Positions 34,021-47,446 of a DNA stretch of 64,000 nucleotides are shown in pieces. Positions within the stretch are counted from its first letter, which is position 1; every line of letters starts with the position of its first letter. Origin of the DNA: Closterium sp. NIES-65 (Eukaryota; Streptophyta; Zygnematophyceae; Desmidiales; Closteriaceae). Under the pieces are notes generated by a model, which was not told where the DNA came from, did not search any database, and worked only from the letters and a program-made list of their open reading frames with translations. The stretch is from positions 1-64,000 of the forward strand of contig CANXME010002459.1 of the NCBI GenBank assembly GCA_948144175.1. Direction: 5' to 3'. The position numbers and the translations under genes were made by a program.

Positions 34021-37000
34021 TACCAAACAAAACAGTACAATTTCGAGTTGGATAGAACTGACTCTGCACAATCAATTCAACCGAACCGCAAAGCTTCCAT
34101 CTTGGGTTCCTTTGCGAGCTCGTCCTTTCTGCTTGTACTGTTCATAGCGCGTACAATGTTGTGCCGAAGCGCATAATGCGCGAGTACCTGCAAATGCTTC
34201 AAGCGAAAATTGCAAAAGCAAACAAACACACCAACATTCCATTCACACCCAAATGCATTCGAACACGCATACTCATACAAACAGACGGCAGGATGTCGTG
34301 CAATGTGAATTTGCACCCAACACACTCCCACTCAGCCTGCCGGCTGCATCCCCATCATTCCATACTAGTTCATGCTCATTCCACTCTTCCGCACGCAACA
34401 CCAATGAGGCTCATCCGCAAGCCTCTTGGTGAGGAAGTCTGCTGGCTGCTGGTGAGTCTTGATGTAGATCGGATTAACCGTCCCCCTCTTCACCTCCTTA
34501 CGCAACCAGTGCCACTTGATATGCATGTGCTTGTTCAGCCCATGAAGCACAGCGTTCCTGGCCATCCCAAGAGCTCCCTTGCTATCACAAAACAGCGGCG
34601 TAGCAACCTTTTGCTCCTGGCCAATCTCCTCTAACAGCCTCTTCAGCCAAATCACCTCCTTCACCCCATGGAACATCGCCATGTACTCTGATTCCACAGA
34701 AGAGAGTGCTGTCTCCGTCTGCTTCTTTGATCTCCAACTAACCGGTCCTCCTCCAACTACGCAGATGTATCCTCCCACAGATGAGGAATCCTCCTTCTCA
34801 GAGGCCCATGTAGCATCGCTAAAGCAAGTGAGAAAGAGCTTGCCTTCTCCAAGCCTCTCCCCCTTCTCTTTCAGCATCTCAGCCCCTTTCTGCTTCACCT
34901 GTGCAGATGCGGAGTATTGAACTCCAATGCTTGGGTGAGAGTTCAGATACTTCACCACACGCTCAGCTGCATCCACCTGCTCCTCTGATGGATTCTGCAC
35001 CACCCTAGCCAGCTGCCCAACCGAGAAAGAGATGTCGGGCCTTGTGTGAACTGCTGCATACAAGAGGCTGCCCACCAAGGACTGAAATTGCTGCTGCTCC
35101 TCGGCTTCAACCCCTTCATCCTCTGCAGCTTTCACAAGCTTGAATTCTGCTGGCAGGGGAGTTGCAACCTTGCGCTCATTCTCAATTCAGTACTTCTCCC
35201 CCAGCTCTTTGATGAACTTCTCCTGGTGCAGCTTCAACCACCTGTGATCCAGATCTCTCTCCACATGCATCTCGAGGTAATACTTTACCTCCCCAAGGTT
35301 CTTGCACTTGAAGTTCTCCATCAGCTGCTGCTGCACCTTCTGGATCTCCTTCATGCTGCTGCTAAAGAGAAGAATGTCGTCCACATAGACCAGAGACAGC
35401 ACCAGCTTCTCCCCCTCCCCCTCTAGAAAGAGGCTCTCATCACAGCTGCTGGTCCTGAATCCCATCTCCTCTAAAACAGCTGCCAACTGCTGGTACCAGC
35501 AGCGTGGCGCCTGCTTCAAGCCGTAGATGGACTTTTTCAGCTTGCACACCCTGCCCGTACCATCCTCATACCCAGGTGGCTGCCCCAAATGCACACACCA
35601 GATTGCACTTGCCCCCAACTTACTGCGGTAGGTCTTGGGGACGTGGGCGACTGCCATGCAACCGAACACCCTCAGCATGTCCATCGGCGGCTTCCTCCCA
35701 AGCCACCTCTCCAACGGCACCCACGAGTCATCCCCAACCTTGGTGAGTACCTTGTTCCTAGCGACGGTAGCGTGCCGAACAGCATGGGGCCACATGGAGT
35801 TGCCCAGCCCAGATTCTATGAGCAGCGCCCTAGCTGTCTCCAGAATTGTCCGGTTCGCCCGTTCTGCTACACCGTTAGACTGTGGGGTGTAAGCCGTGGT
35901 CAGCTCCCTCTGGATGCCCTGCTTCTTGCGCCAGGCCGTCATCTCAGCTCCAAGGAACTCACCACCCCGATCTGTCTAAATCCGCTTCACCACACACTCC
36001 ACTTGCTTCTCCACGAATGGCAGCCAATCCTCCCGTACTGTAGAGGCGGCATGGTCCTTCTGCTTCAATGGATAAGCCCACATAAGCCTGCTCCAATCAT
36101 CTACTATGGTCAGAAAGTACCGCTCCCCCTTGAATCCCTGAACCGGCAGCGGCCCCACCAAGTCCATGTGGACCAGCTCCAACGGCTTCTTGCTCCTGCC
36201 AGCTACACTATGGAAGGGGAAATGGGTAAACTTTGAGAGCAAACAGATTTCACAATTCTCATCAGGTGGCTGTCCGTTCAGCTTCAGACCCTTAACAGCT
36301 CCATCTTTCTCCAACTGCTTCAATAAGGGCATTGCCACATGCCCCAAGCGTCGGTGTGCCGTTGCCCAATCCGTCTCCCCAGATCTGGCTGACACTTTCA
36401 CACCAACCCCTCCTACGGCATTGCACTCTCCATGGGATGCAGACCCCTCTCCAGCCTGCCCCCGACTATGCCACGCCAACGCCGGCAGCTGCCACATGGA
36501 TCTATACACGTCAGTGCTATCGTGCAGATCCCAAAGCACCCGATTGCCCAGCTGCCCCTTGTAAGTGCATGCCCCATCCGTGCTAGTACTCACCCCAGCC
36601 TTGCCAAGCTTACGGAGGGAGATGAGGTTGGCCTTGAGTTCAGGAACGAGAAGAACGTCGTGCAGCACCACCGGCTTTCCATCCGCTCCCTTAAACGCAG
36701 TTCGTCCCGCACCAGCCACCTTCAGCACGTGTCCAAAGGCAGAGCACACCTCGTTGATTGGTGCAGCTTGTACGTGGTCCAGCAGGTCTTTTCGCGGCGT
36801 CATCGTCCAAGCAGCGCCCGTGTCCAACACCCAATAATCCAGGGGGTGCAGCTCTGCTCCAGCCTTAGCAGATGCGTCTCCTTGCTCCTCCTTGTCTCCC
36901 ATATGGAAGAATTGGCCCGCGGTGCGCTCCTTCTTCTCCACACTGCCGTTGCCCTTCAGGTTGTTGTCGGACGAATCAGCGACCATGTTGGCGCCGTTTT

Positions 37001-38418
37001 TCTGGTTCCTCCGCGCGCTGCCATCCTGGTGACGATTCTGGGGGGTCCATCCATCGGGTTTCTTTCTCACAAAAACCAGGGGTGCCCCTCTTTCTCACAA
37101 TACCAGCAACTCCCTTTCATTTTGCCACCAGCACCCGACTTGCCCCCACGTCCAGATTTCGCACCGCGACCCCAACCGGTACCTCCTTGTTGGTCGTTGG
37201 AGTCGTCGTCCTTTTTTGCACCGCGTCCAGCACCACCAAAGCCACGTCCTCTGCCACGTCGGCTCCCTTGCATCCCGTAGCCGCTGCTGCCGTCGTCTCC
37301 ACCCCTCACTTGACGGCGACGGAAGTCCTCCTCTAGAATCTTTATCTGCACCCACTCGAGTGTCCACGAGCTCTGGTTCTGCGGCAGGCTCAATCCGCTC
37401 GTGAATTGAAGCCACGATTCCGGCAGCAGCGAGAGCATCTTCAGGCACTTGGTCTGCTTCGGGTAGGTGATTCCCGCAGTCGCCAACTTCACGTAGAGGT
37501 CGCGCAATTTGTCCAGGACAGGTTGCACTGGCTCTCCCTCGCTCAGGCGCAACGCGGACAGCTCCCTCTCCATCATCAATGTTGCAACAACGGAGGTCGG
37601 GGCGTGCAGCTCCTTCAACACGGTCCACGCCTTCGGACCGCACTCAACCTCCGGCAGCAGGTGCATGACGTGGTGACGCTGGTTCAGCTCCAAACTCTGC
37701 GACATCAAGTAGTAGCCAGCCGAGGCGCGCTCGTCCCAATCTTCCTGAAGGGCGGGGTCACTCGGTCTAGGCTCCTCCCCAATCATTAGTTTCAGCAAAC
37801 CGATCTGACGGAAATAAAGTTGCATTTTCCAGGCCCAATCATCATAGCCCTCACCATTGAACTTCTCGACGGTGAAGTTTTTCAGCACCTCCTTGATCAG
37901 CGAGCCCTGGCTTGTTCGCGCTCCCCTTGGCGCAGAAACACTAGAATCTTGGCTGCCGCTACGATCTTGGGCTGAAGATTCACCAGCTACCGCCGAGGTG
38001 TTGCCCGCCATAGCGACCGATAACGAGGATCACTATAACACAGCTGTGATACCAACTTGTTGGTGTAAGGGCCTAATAAACTCAAGCTATTAAGACTTTA
38101 TCAAACTTAAAACCTCTCTTCGGGGTCACCTCCAAGGGTCCTTGGGTGCCTGGTACAAGACCAGCCCCTATCCTCGGTTACAAGACCAGCACAATCAATT
38201 CAACCGAACCGCAAAGCTTCCATCTTGGGTTCCTTTGCGAGCTCGTCCTTTCTGCTTGTACTGTTCATAGCGCGTACAATGTTGTGCCGAAGCGCATAAT
38301 GCGCGAGTACCTGCAAATGCTTCAAGCGAAAATTGCATTCAGACCCAAATGCATTCGAACACGCATACTCATACAAACAAACGGCACGATGTCGTGCAAT
38401 GTGAATTTGCACCCAACA
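34021..38418 (-). mobile_element. Copia-A retrotransposon E9, minus strand, decayed
   Basis: Left to right: partial 3' LTR (34021-34321, A2), reversed polypurine tract, RNase H (about 34.4-34.9 kb), RT (about 35.0-35.6 kb), integrase (about 35.6-36.3 kb), protease (about 36.8 kb), gag with zinc knuckle (about 37.1-38.0 kb, start at 38011), a slightly altered primer site, and a shortened 5' LTR (38058-38418). All protein domains can still be recognised at least in part. Broken about four to six times. The right end abuts protease sequence of plus-strand copy E10, as if E9 had inserted there (flank AGGCC). Confidence 0.87.
38058..38418 (-). repeat. Shortened 5' LTR of E9 (A2)
   Basis: About 360 bp with both outer termini present (TGTTGG at 38058, CCAACA complement ending at 38418) and A2 diagnostic bases. 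Confidence 0.87.
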
Positions 38419-41400
38419 AGGCCAACCTCATCTCCCTCCGTAAGCGTGGCAAGGCTGGGGTGAGCACTAGCACGGATGGGGCACGCACTTAGAAGGGGCA
38501 GCTGGGCAATCGGGTGCTTTGGGATCTGCACGAGAGTACGGACGTGTACAGATCCATGTGGCAGCTGCCGGCATTGGCGTGGCACGGTGGGGGGCAGGCT
38601 GGAGAGGGGTCTGCATCCCAGGGGGAGTGCAATGCCATTGGTTGGGTTGGTGTGAAAGTGTCGGCCAGATCTGGGGACACGGATCGGGCAACTGCACACT
38701 GACGTTTGGGGCATGTGGCAATGCCTTTGCTGAAGCAGCTGGAGAAGGATGGAGCCGTTAAGGGCTTGAAGCTGAACGGACAACCACCCGATGATAACTG
38801 TGAAATTTGCCTCCTTTCAAAGTTCACCCGTTTCCCCTTCCATAGTGTGGCTGGCAGGAGCAAAAAGCCGTTGGAGCTGGTCCACATGGACTTGGTGGGG
38901 CCGCTGCCGGTGCAAGGGCACAAGGGGGAGCGGTACTTCCTAACCATAGTGGATGACTGGAGTAGGCTAATGTGGGCGTATCCACTGAAGCAGAAAGATT
39001 ACGCTGCCTCTACGATTCGGGACGATTGGCTGCCGTTAGTGGAGAAGCAAGCGGAGTGTGTGGTGAAGCGGATTAGGACAGATCGGGGTGGTGAGTTCCT
39101 TGGAGCTGAGATGACGGCCTGGCTCAAGAAGCAGGGCATCCAGAGGGAGCTGACCACGGCTTACACCCCACAGTCTAACGGTATAGCAGAACGGGCGAAC
39201 CGGACAATTCTGGAGACAGCTAGAGCGCTGCTCATAGAATCTGGGCTGGGCAACTACATGTGGCCCCATGCTGTTCGGCACGCTACCGTCGCTAGGAACA
39301 AGGTACTCACCAAGGTTGGGGATGACTCGTGGGTGCCGTTGGAGAGGTGGCTTGGGAGGAAGCCGCCGATGGACATGCTGAGGGTGTTCGGTTGCATGGC
39401 AGTCGCCCACGTCCCCAAGACCTACCGCAGTAAGTTGGGGGCAAGTGCAATCTGGTGTGTGCATTTGGGGCTGGCTGCTGAGAGCAAGGGATGGCTGCTG
39501 TGGGAACCTTCCAAGGGTGTGTTGTTTGACAGCAGGGATGTGAAGTTTGTTGAGGGCATGATGTATGGGAGCTGGGAGAAACAGCCAGAGGCCAGGGTGT
39601 CCCAGCAAATGGAGCAGATCACCATGCAGCTGGACCTGACTCCTAGTGTGTGGGAGGAGGGAGAGGAGGCAGCTGCAGAGGTTGGTGATGGATAGAAGGT
39701 ACAGGAGGCACCTGCTGGTGGAGAAAAGGATGTGGAGACTAGCACTAGTGGAGCTGCTGGATCTGAGGGGAGATAGCAGCAGTCGCTAAATACTAAGAAG
39801 CCGAAGGGTGTTGTTATGAGGGGATGGGAAAAACCTGTCTCCAGGCCAGGACGTACCCGTATGGTCACTAAGAAGCTGACTGCAGGAGCTGATGTAGCGG
39901 AGCAGCAGCTTGGGACCGAGGAGGCATTGCTGATTCTACCGCATGGCTATGATCCGGTTGAGGAGGATGAACCTGCCTACTGTTTTCTTGCCCTTGCACC
40001 AGAGGAACCAGCTAGCATGGAGGAGGCATTAGCTGGACCAGATAGGGAGAAGTGGCTGGTTTCCAGGGATGCTGAGTACCAGAGCCTGCTAGAGAATGGG
40101 ACATGGGAGCTGGTGGTGCTGCCTGAGGGAAAGAAAGCCGTACTGTGCAAGTGGGTGCTAAGGATCAAGCCGTACAGTGCAAGTGGGTTTATGCAGAAGG
40201 AGAAGCGGGACTTCAATGAGATCTTTGCTCCCACTGCCAAACCCCCTACCCTCCGTGTCTTGTTGGCAGATGCAACCGATAGTGGGAAATTCATCATTCA
40301 GATGGAAATATCAACGGCGTTCCTCAATGGGATTTTAGAGGAGGAGGTGTTCAAAACGCAGCCACCTGGGTATGAGGATGGTACGGGCAGGGTGTGCAAG
40401 CTGAAAAAGTCCATCTACGGCTTGAAGCAGGCGCCACGCTGCTGGTACCAGAAGTTGGCAGCTGTTTTAGAGGAGATGGGATTCAGGACCAGCAGCTGTG
40501 ATGAGAGCCTCTTTCTCAAGGGGGAGGGGGAGAAGCTGGTGCTGTTTCTGGTCTATGTGGACGACATTTCTCTTTAGCAGCAGCATGAAGGAGATCCAGA
40601 AGGTGCAGCAGCAGCTGAAGGAGAACTTCAAGTGCAAGAACCTTGGGGAGGTAAAGTACTACCTCGGGATGCACGTGGAGAGGGATCTGGATCACAGGTG
40701 GTTGAAGCTGCACCAGGAGAAGTTCATTAATGATCTTGGGGAGAAGTACGGATTTGAGAATGAGCGCAAGGTTGCAACTCCCCTGCCAGCAGAATTCAAG
40801 CTTGTGAAAGCTGCAGAAGATGAAGGGGTTGAAGCCTAGGAGCAGCAGCAATTTCAGTCCTTGGTGGGCAGCCTCTTGTATGAAGCAGTTCACACGAGGC
40901 CTGATATCTCTTTCTCAGTTGGGCAGCTGGCTAGGGTGGTGCAGAATCCATCAGAGGAGCAGGTGGATGCAGCTGAGCGTGTGGTAAAGTATCTGAACTC
41001 TCACCCAAGCATTGGAGTTCAATACTCCGCATCTGCACAGGTGAAGCAGAAAGGGGTTGAGATGCTGAAAGAGAAGGGGGAGAGGCTTGGAGAAGGCAAG
41101 CTCTTTCTCACTTGCTTTACCTATGCTACGTGGGCCTCTGAGAAGGAGGATTCCTCATCTGTGGAAGGATACATCTGCGTAGTTGGAGGAGGACCTGTTA
41201 GTTGGAGGTCAAAAAAGCAGACGGAGACAGCACTCTCTTCTGTGGAATCAGAGTATATGGCGATGTTCCATGGGGTGAAGGAGGTGATTTGGCTGAGGAG
41301 GCTGTTAGAGGAGATTGGCCAAGAGCAAAAGGTTGCTACGCCGCTGTTTTGTGATAGCAAGGGAGCTCTTGGGATGGCCAGGAACGCTGTGCTTCATGGG

Positions 41401-41586
41401 CTGAACAAGCACATGCGTATCAAGTGGCACTGGCTGCGTAAGGAGGTGAAGAGGGGGACAGTGAATCCGATCTACATCAAGACTCACCAGCAGCCAGCAA
41501 ACTTCCTCACCAAGAGGCTTGCAGATGAGCCTCATTGGCGATGTGTGCGCATGAGTGGAATGAGCATGAACTAGTATGGAATGATG
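38419..41586 (+). mobile_element. Copia-A fragment E10, protease end to RNase H
   Basis: Plus-strand internal sequence from the C-terminal part of the protease region through HHCC and integrase (about 38.7-39.5 kb), linker, RT (about 40.0-40.8 kb) and RNase H (about 41.1-41.5 kb) to the normal end of pol at about 41574. No gag is attached, and a minus-strand LTR piece replaces the expected polypurine tract and 3' LTR. The integrase part is long and well kept. Broken about five times. Confidence 0.88.
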
Positions 41587-42825
41587 GGCTCGTCCTTTCT
41601 GCTTGTACTGTTCATAGCGCGTACAATGTTGTGCCGAAGCGCATAATGCGCGAATACCTGCAAATGCTTCAAGCGAAAATTGCGAAAGCAAACAAACACA
41701 CCAACATTCCATTCACACCCAAATGCATTCGCACACGCATACTCATACAAACAGACGGCACGATGTCGTGCAATGTGAATTTGCACCCAACACACTCCCC
41801 CTCAGCCTGCTGGCTGCATCCCCATCATTCTATACTAGTTCATGCTCATTCTACTCATCCGCATACAACGCCAATGAGGCTCGTCCGCAAGCCTCTTGGT
41901 GAGGAAGTCTGCTGGCTGCTGGTGAGTCTTGATGTAGATCGGATTCACCGTCCCCCTCTTCACCTCCTTACGCAGCCAGCGCCACTTGATACGCATGTGT
42001 TTGTTCAGCCCATGAAGCACAGCGTTCCTGGCCATCCTAAGAGCTCCCTTGCTATCACAAAACAGCGGCGTAGCAACCTTTTGCTCCTGGCCAATCTCCT
42101 CTAACAGCCTCCTCAGCCAAATCACCTCCTTCACCCCATGGAACATCGCCATGTATTCTGATTCCACAGAAGAGAGTGCTGTCTCCGTCTGCTTTTTTGA
42201 CCTCCAACTAACAGGTCCTCCTCCAACTACGCAGATGTATCCTCCCACAGATGAGGAATCCTCCTTCTCAGAGGGCCCACGTAGTATCGGTAAAGCAAGT
42301 GAGAAAGAGCTTGCCTTCTCCAAGCCTCTCCCCCTTCTCTTTCAGCATCTCAACCCCTTTCTGCTTCAGCTGTGCAGATGCGGAGTATTGAACTCCAATG
42401 CTTGGGTGAGAGTTCAGATACTTCACCACACGCTCAGCTGCATCCACCTGCTCCTCTGATGGATTCTGCACTACCCTAGCCAGCTGCCCAACCGAGAAAG
42501 AGATGTCAGGCCTCGTGTGAACTGCTGCATACAAGAGGCTGCCCACCAAGGACTGAAATTGCTGCTTCTCCTCGGCTTCAACCCCTTCATCCTCTGCAGC
42601 TTTCACAAGCTTGAATTCTGCTGGCAGGGGAGTTGCAACCTTGCGCTCATTCTCAATTCCGTACTTCTCCCCAAGCTCCTTGATGAACTTCTCCTGGTGC
42701 AGCTTCAACCACCTGTGATCCAGATCCCTCTCCACGTGCATCCCGAGGTAGTACTTTACCTCCCCAAGGTTCTTGCACTTGAAGTTCTCCATCAGCTGCT
42801 GCTGCACCTTCTGCACCTCCATTAA
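41587..42825 (-). mobile_element. Copia-A fragment E11, 3' end
   Basis: Minus-strand 3' end of an element: about 206 bp of LTR (41587-41792, A2), reversed polypurine tract, RNase H and the last part of RT, stopping at 42825. It meets E10 head to head on the left and an LTR piece of opposite orientation on the right. Coding sequence fairly well preserved, about two breaks. Confidence 0.86.
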
Positions 42826-43295
42826 CTATTTATTCCTTCTCTGTTTGTACCTGGATATAGTGAAATTGATTCAAGCGAATTCCTTCCTTGCTGGAATTTC
42901 CTTTCTACGCGGTGCGACGGCGGAATGCTACCCGAGTCAACGCTAGTATGCTAGCACTCCAACGCTAGGCTAACGCTGTCCGAGCCATAATTTCGTAATG
43001 GCAAAACTTTTCGCGAGGCAACTTGGCTTATTCTAAGGCTCTTAGATTGAGCTTCGATTTAGGAAATTCTCAGCTTAATCTGATCGACGGTCTGCACGAT
43101 ACGCTGCGCGACGTTCAAGGTACTCTTGCTGTTTTGACTAAGTCCCTCTTGATCCCTCTCTCTACAAACTCGGACCCGAGGATAGGGGCTGGTCTTGTAC
43201 CAGGCACCCAAGGACCCTTGGAGGTGACCCCGAGGAGAGGTTTTAAGTTTGATAAAGTCTTAATAGCTTGAGTTTATTAGGCCCTTACACCAACA
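42826..43295 (+). repeat. Partial Copia-A LTR, 3' portion
   Basis: 470 bp running from the TATA-like region to an intact CCAACA end. The sequence after it is Copia-C RT, so a Copia-A element probably once inserted into C1 here (flank AGATG). The rest of that element is not adjacent. Confidence 0.87.
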
Positions 43296-45702
43296 AGATG
43301 CTGGGGGAACCAGAAACTCTGAAGGAGGCCTTGGAGAGTATTGATGCTGAGGAGTGAAAGAAGGCCATGGAGAGCGAGTTGAAGTGTATTGAGGAGAACG
43401 ACACGTGGGAATTGGTGGAGCTAACAGAGGGGCGTAAGGCGATTATGTCCAAATGGCTCTTCAAGATCAACTCGGACACCGACGGCAAGATCTAGCGCTA
43501 CAAGTCTAGGCTTGTAGCCAAGGGGTACCAGCAGGAGGAGAAGATGGACTTCAAGGAGTTGTTTGGTTCTGTGGTGAAGCCGATAACGCTGCGGACCCTT
43601 CTCGTGGGGGCTGCCATCAAAGGATGGGTAGTGAAAGAAATGGACGTGATAACTGCGTTCCTCAACGGCATCCTTGAAGAAGATATTTTTTTGGCGCAGC
43701 CAGCGGGTTACAATGATGGTAGTGGCATAGTTTTTAAGCTGAAGAAGGCCCTCTATGGGCTGAAGCAGGCCCCTAGGCAGCGGTACTTGAAGCTGCGCGA
43801 AGGTTAGGAGGAGATCGGCTTCACTCCCTCAACGGCCGATCACTCATTGTTCATGCTTGGCGAGGGGGAGCAGAGGAGCTTCGTGGTGGTCTATATGAAC
43901 GACATCCTCATCTTCTCACCCTCCTCTGACCTTGTGAAGGAGGTTATGTTGAAGCTACAGGACAATTTTAAGTGCAAAGCACTTGGCAGCGGAACTTCTA
44001 CCTCGGGCTCCAAATCGAACGTGATGTGGAGATGCGGTGCATGCGGGTGCATCAATGCAAGTACCTGGAGGCGTTGGCTGCCAACTTTGTTCAGACTGAA
44101 GGTCATGTGGCTACACCCTTTCCCTCTGGGTTCAAGTGTGTGAAGGGACTAGAGGAGGTAAGCGTTGGTGAAGAGGAGAGGTGCCGTTTTCACTTGTTGG
44201 TGGGCAGCCTCATGTATGAGGCGGTAAACACTCGGCTGAATGCTACCGGGCAGCTGGCTGGGGTTGTGCAATACCCTAATAAGGAGCAGGTAGTATCTGG
44301 AATGAGGGTGGCCAAGCATCTTGGCCAAACACTTACCGTTGGGCTGCAATATTCGGCGGCAGCGCATAGGTGCCAAAAGGGCGCGGATGGTGTTGAACTC
44401 GGGTGTTTGTTCCTCACCACGTTCTCCGATGCCTCTTATGCATCACCACCAGAGGACATGACAAGTATTGGAGGGTTCATTTTCTGTGTCGGTGGAGGCC
44501 CAATTGCTTGGGAGAGCAAGAAGCAGGGGGGGCGCGCATTGAGTTTGGTGGAGTCCAATTAGATGGCACTTTTCCGTGCCGTACGGGACATTGTGTGGTA
44601 GCGGCGTTTGTTTGCTGAATTGGGGGAGGAGCAGCAAGGACCTACCCGACTCTACTGTGATAGCCAGGGTGCTATTGCTTTTGCTAAGAACCCTGTGTTG
44701 CATGACCTCACGAAGCACATAAGGATGAAGTGGCATTGGACGAGGAGCATGGTGGCCGCGGGTGAAGTTGAGTTGCGTTATGTGAAGACAACGGGCCAGC
44801 CGGTAGACATGATGACCAAAAGCTGGTCAAGCAGCAACATTGGAAGTGTTGCAAGCTGGCTAGAAGGGCTCTGAACTAGGGGGAGCAGATTTTCAGGCCA
44901 ACAATCCGAGGGGAAGTTTGTTAGTGCAACCCTACGGTTTGCACTTGGCTTGTTGTCCGTGCGCGTGCATGCGTGCGTGGATGGAATGGTATGACGGCAT
45001 GGGATCATATATATCTCATGCATATAATAGTGTGCGAATGCTGAGTTATGATGTCGAATGTGTATGTGTCGAGTCAATACCGAGCTATCGCCAGTCGCGT
45101 GTTACGCGGTTTTTTGTGTCCAGTGAGCGGTTTCTATTTTGTCGTGTGTCTCGTGCACGGTTTCTATTTTGTCGTGTGTGGAACGTTCGGCATGTCGCAG
45201 GTATATGCAGAAGACCCATCTTGAATTCAAGGATGAGTTTATGGTGAAGAACCAGAGCCTTGGTTTCAAGATTCAAGTGATCGAGAAGCTCGCAAAAGGG
45301 GTACACTTCAAGATATTGAAAATAGTTACATTACTTTGGGAAGTGTAACATTTCATTTGGTGTAGGCCCTTGTGAAGGGTAGTTTCGAGACCCTTCGTAG
45401 TTGGGGATAGTGTGTCACTGTTCCACGTCACTGTACCTTGGCGTTTGGGGTTTGTAGGAGCTGGGAGTCATTCCCAACTCGTAACCGTTCCTATCTTGTG
45501 TTCTAAGACTATAGTTGCTGCCATAGTGCCGTTCGTTCAAACCAACACTGTATCGTCAATACTTGGTAAAATCGTGCGATTTAAATTGCCTATTGTATGT
45601 GACGTTAAGGCAATCCAGATCCAAGTTGAATCAGGTGATATAAAGCTGTGAACAGAATACTATAAATGTTTAAAGTCGCTTGGCAGAAATCCGACTATGG
45701 GC
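43296..45702 (+). mobile_element. Copia-C element C1, 3' half
   Basis: A third copia family, plus strand: RT (about 43.3-43.9 kb, FLNGILEED and YGLKQAPR), the RT/RNase H connection (about 44.0-44.4 kb), RNase H (about 44.4-44.87 kb), a polypurine tract (GAGGGGAAG at 44909-44917) and a 3' LTR from 44919. The protein is clearly related to Copia-A in RT but differs throughout, and the LTR is unrelated. Many breaks (about six or more); old. Compare C2 at 54.1-57.9 kb. Confidence 0.83.
44919..45702 (+). repeat. 3' LTR of C1 (Copia-C), incomplete
   Basis: Starts TGTTAGTGCAACCCTACGG and aligns with the C2 LTRs at 54070-54819 and 56701-57869, including shared GAGTCAATA and GAGTCATTCCCAACTCGTAA blocks. 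It lacks the family end (GGTTATAACA) and passes into integrase sequence near 45703. Confidence 0.78.
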
Positions 45703-46160
45703 ACGTGAGGCTTGCCCATATTGGCGTTGACACCATCACGAGCTCGGCAAAGCACGTAGTCGCCACCAGTCTGGACATCAAGCCGTCGAATGGCACCGAT
45801 TTTCCATGTGTCTCATGCATCAGCGGGAAGCTGGCGCGGCACACCTTCCTCGACAAGGGATCGGATGCTGACAAAGCCCTTGCTGTTGTGCACATTGACC
45901 TGTGCGGGCTGTTCCGGGTGGCGGCCAAAGATGGCAGCCTATACATCCTATTGCTGAATGATCGTAAGATCCGCTACGTGTGGGTGAAGAAGGTCCCCAA
46001 GAACTCGGACGTGTTGCAGGAGTAGGAAAAGTGGCTGGTGGTGGTTGAGCTGCAAGCGAAAAAGCTGGTGCTGATGGTGCGCTCAAACCAAGGAGCGGAC
46101 TTCCTCGGGACGGAGTTCACCGCCTTCGTGGACGGCAAGGGTATCGTGCCAACGAGCTAA
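45703..46160 (+). mobile_element. Copia integrase fragment, probably Copia-C
   Basis: Encodes the HHCC pre-integrase region (HVRLAHIG, CVSCISGKLAR) and part of the integrase core (VHIDLCGLF, NQGADFLGTEF). Integrase after a 3' LTR is out of order, so this is a separate or rearranged piece. Family assignment rests on position and general similarity. Broken fossil. Confidence 0.7.
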
Positions 46161-46396
46161 TGAAATAATAAATGACTAGAAATAACAAGGACAAGGAAGA
46201 TATAGCAAACCCTGGTCAACCCTAGCCAACCCTGAACATAAGGCTACTCCATATGGATTAGCAAATACAAACCATAACAATTATAGTTTGACACACCCTA
46301 TTAGTCTAGGTGACAGTCATCCTGTAAAAAACAACACACAGTCTATGGGGGGGGGGGGTCTCAGGAACTATCAGCAAGAGCAAACAATGGTCACAA
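46161..46396. other. Unassigned AT-rich spacer with a G12 run
   Basis: No coding sequence seen. It holds GTTTGACACACCC at 46286-46298, the reverse complement of the Copia-B tract/LTR joint at about 53705-53719, so it may be a minus-strand Copia-B LTR edge. It also holds a run of 12 G at 46347-46358. Both points are weak. Confidence 0.35.
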
Positions 46397-47446
46397 TGTT
46401 GGGTGCAAATTCACATTGCACGACATCCTGCCGTCTGTTTGTATGACTATGCGTGTACGAATGCATTTGGGTGTGAATGGAATGTTCGTGTGTTTGTTTG
46501 TTTTCACAATTTTTGCTTGAAGCATTTGCAGGTACTCGCGCATTATGTGCTTCGGCACAACATTGTATGCGCTATGAACAGTACAAGCAGAAAATACGAG
46601 CTCGCAAATGAACCCAAGATGGAAGCTTTGCGTTCGGTTGAATTGATTGTGCAGATTCAGTTCTATCCAACTCAAAATTGTACTGTTTAGTTCGATTGAC
46701 TATAGTGTAGTAGGGCAGGCACTATAGGGGTACAATTTAGGTGAAGGTTGGATGTTGTTTGTCTCTATCTGCATGCTACAGGGCCAGGGGAAACCAGCGG
46801 AACCAGCATTTGGCTGGTTGGGCAAAGACAAAACAGGTTCTGTTTTTAGGACCTGAACCTGGTTGTTATTTTCCTTGGATGGAAAAACAGAACCAGAGGT
46901 TTTTACCAACCTACCACCTGCTGTTGTTTCCAGCCAGGTTGGTTCTGCTGCTTGGAATTATTTGGGATCATCCCTGGTTGTTCCCAGGTTGATTCCCAAG
47001 GTCCTTGCTAGCTAGAGCTATTTATTCCTTCTCTGTTTCTACGTGAATTTAGTTAATTTGATTCAAACGAATTCCTCCCTTCCTGGAATTTCGTTTCTAC
47101 GCGGTGCGACAGCGGAATGCTACCTGACTCATCGCTAGTACGCTAGCACTCCAACGCTAGGCAAACGCTGTCCGAGCCATAACTTCGTAATGGCAAAACT
47201 TTTAGCGAGGCAACTTGGCTTATTTTAAAGCTCTTGGAGTGAGCTTCGATATAGGAAATTCTCATCTTAATCCGATCGACGGTCTGCACGATACGTTGCG
47301 CGACGTTCAAAGTACTCTTGTTATTTTGACTAAGCCATTCTTGATCCCTCACTCTTCAAACTCGGACCCGAGGATAGGGGCTGGACTTGTACCAGGGACA
47401 CAAGGACCCTTGGAGATGGCCCTGAGGAGAGGTTTTAAGTTTGATA
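46397..47446 (+). repeat. Copia-A LTR (A2), lacks its right end
   Basis: About 1050 bp from an intact TGTTGGG start. It gives way to the start of a second plus-strand LTR about 45 bp before its own end would be expected. Confidence 0.9.

Noticed and set aside
45703-46160. A host gene at 45.7-46.2 kb
   Set aside because: The product has copia HHCC and integrase-core motifs and lies beside a Copia-C LTR.
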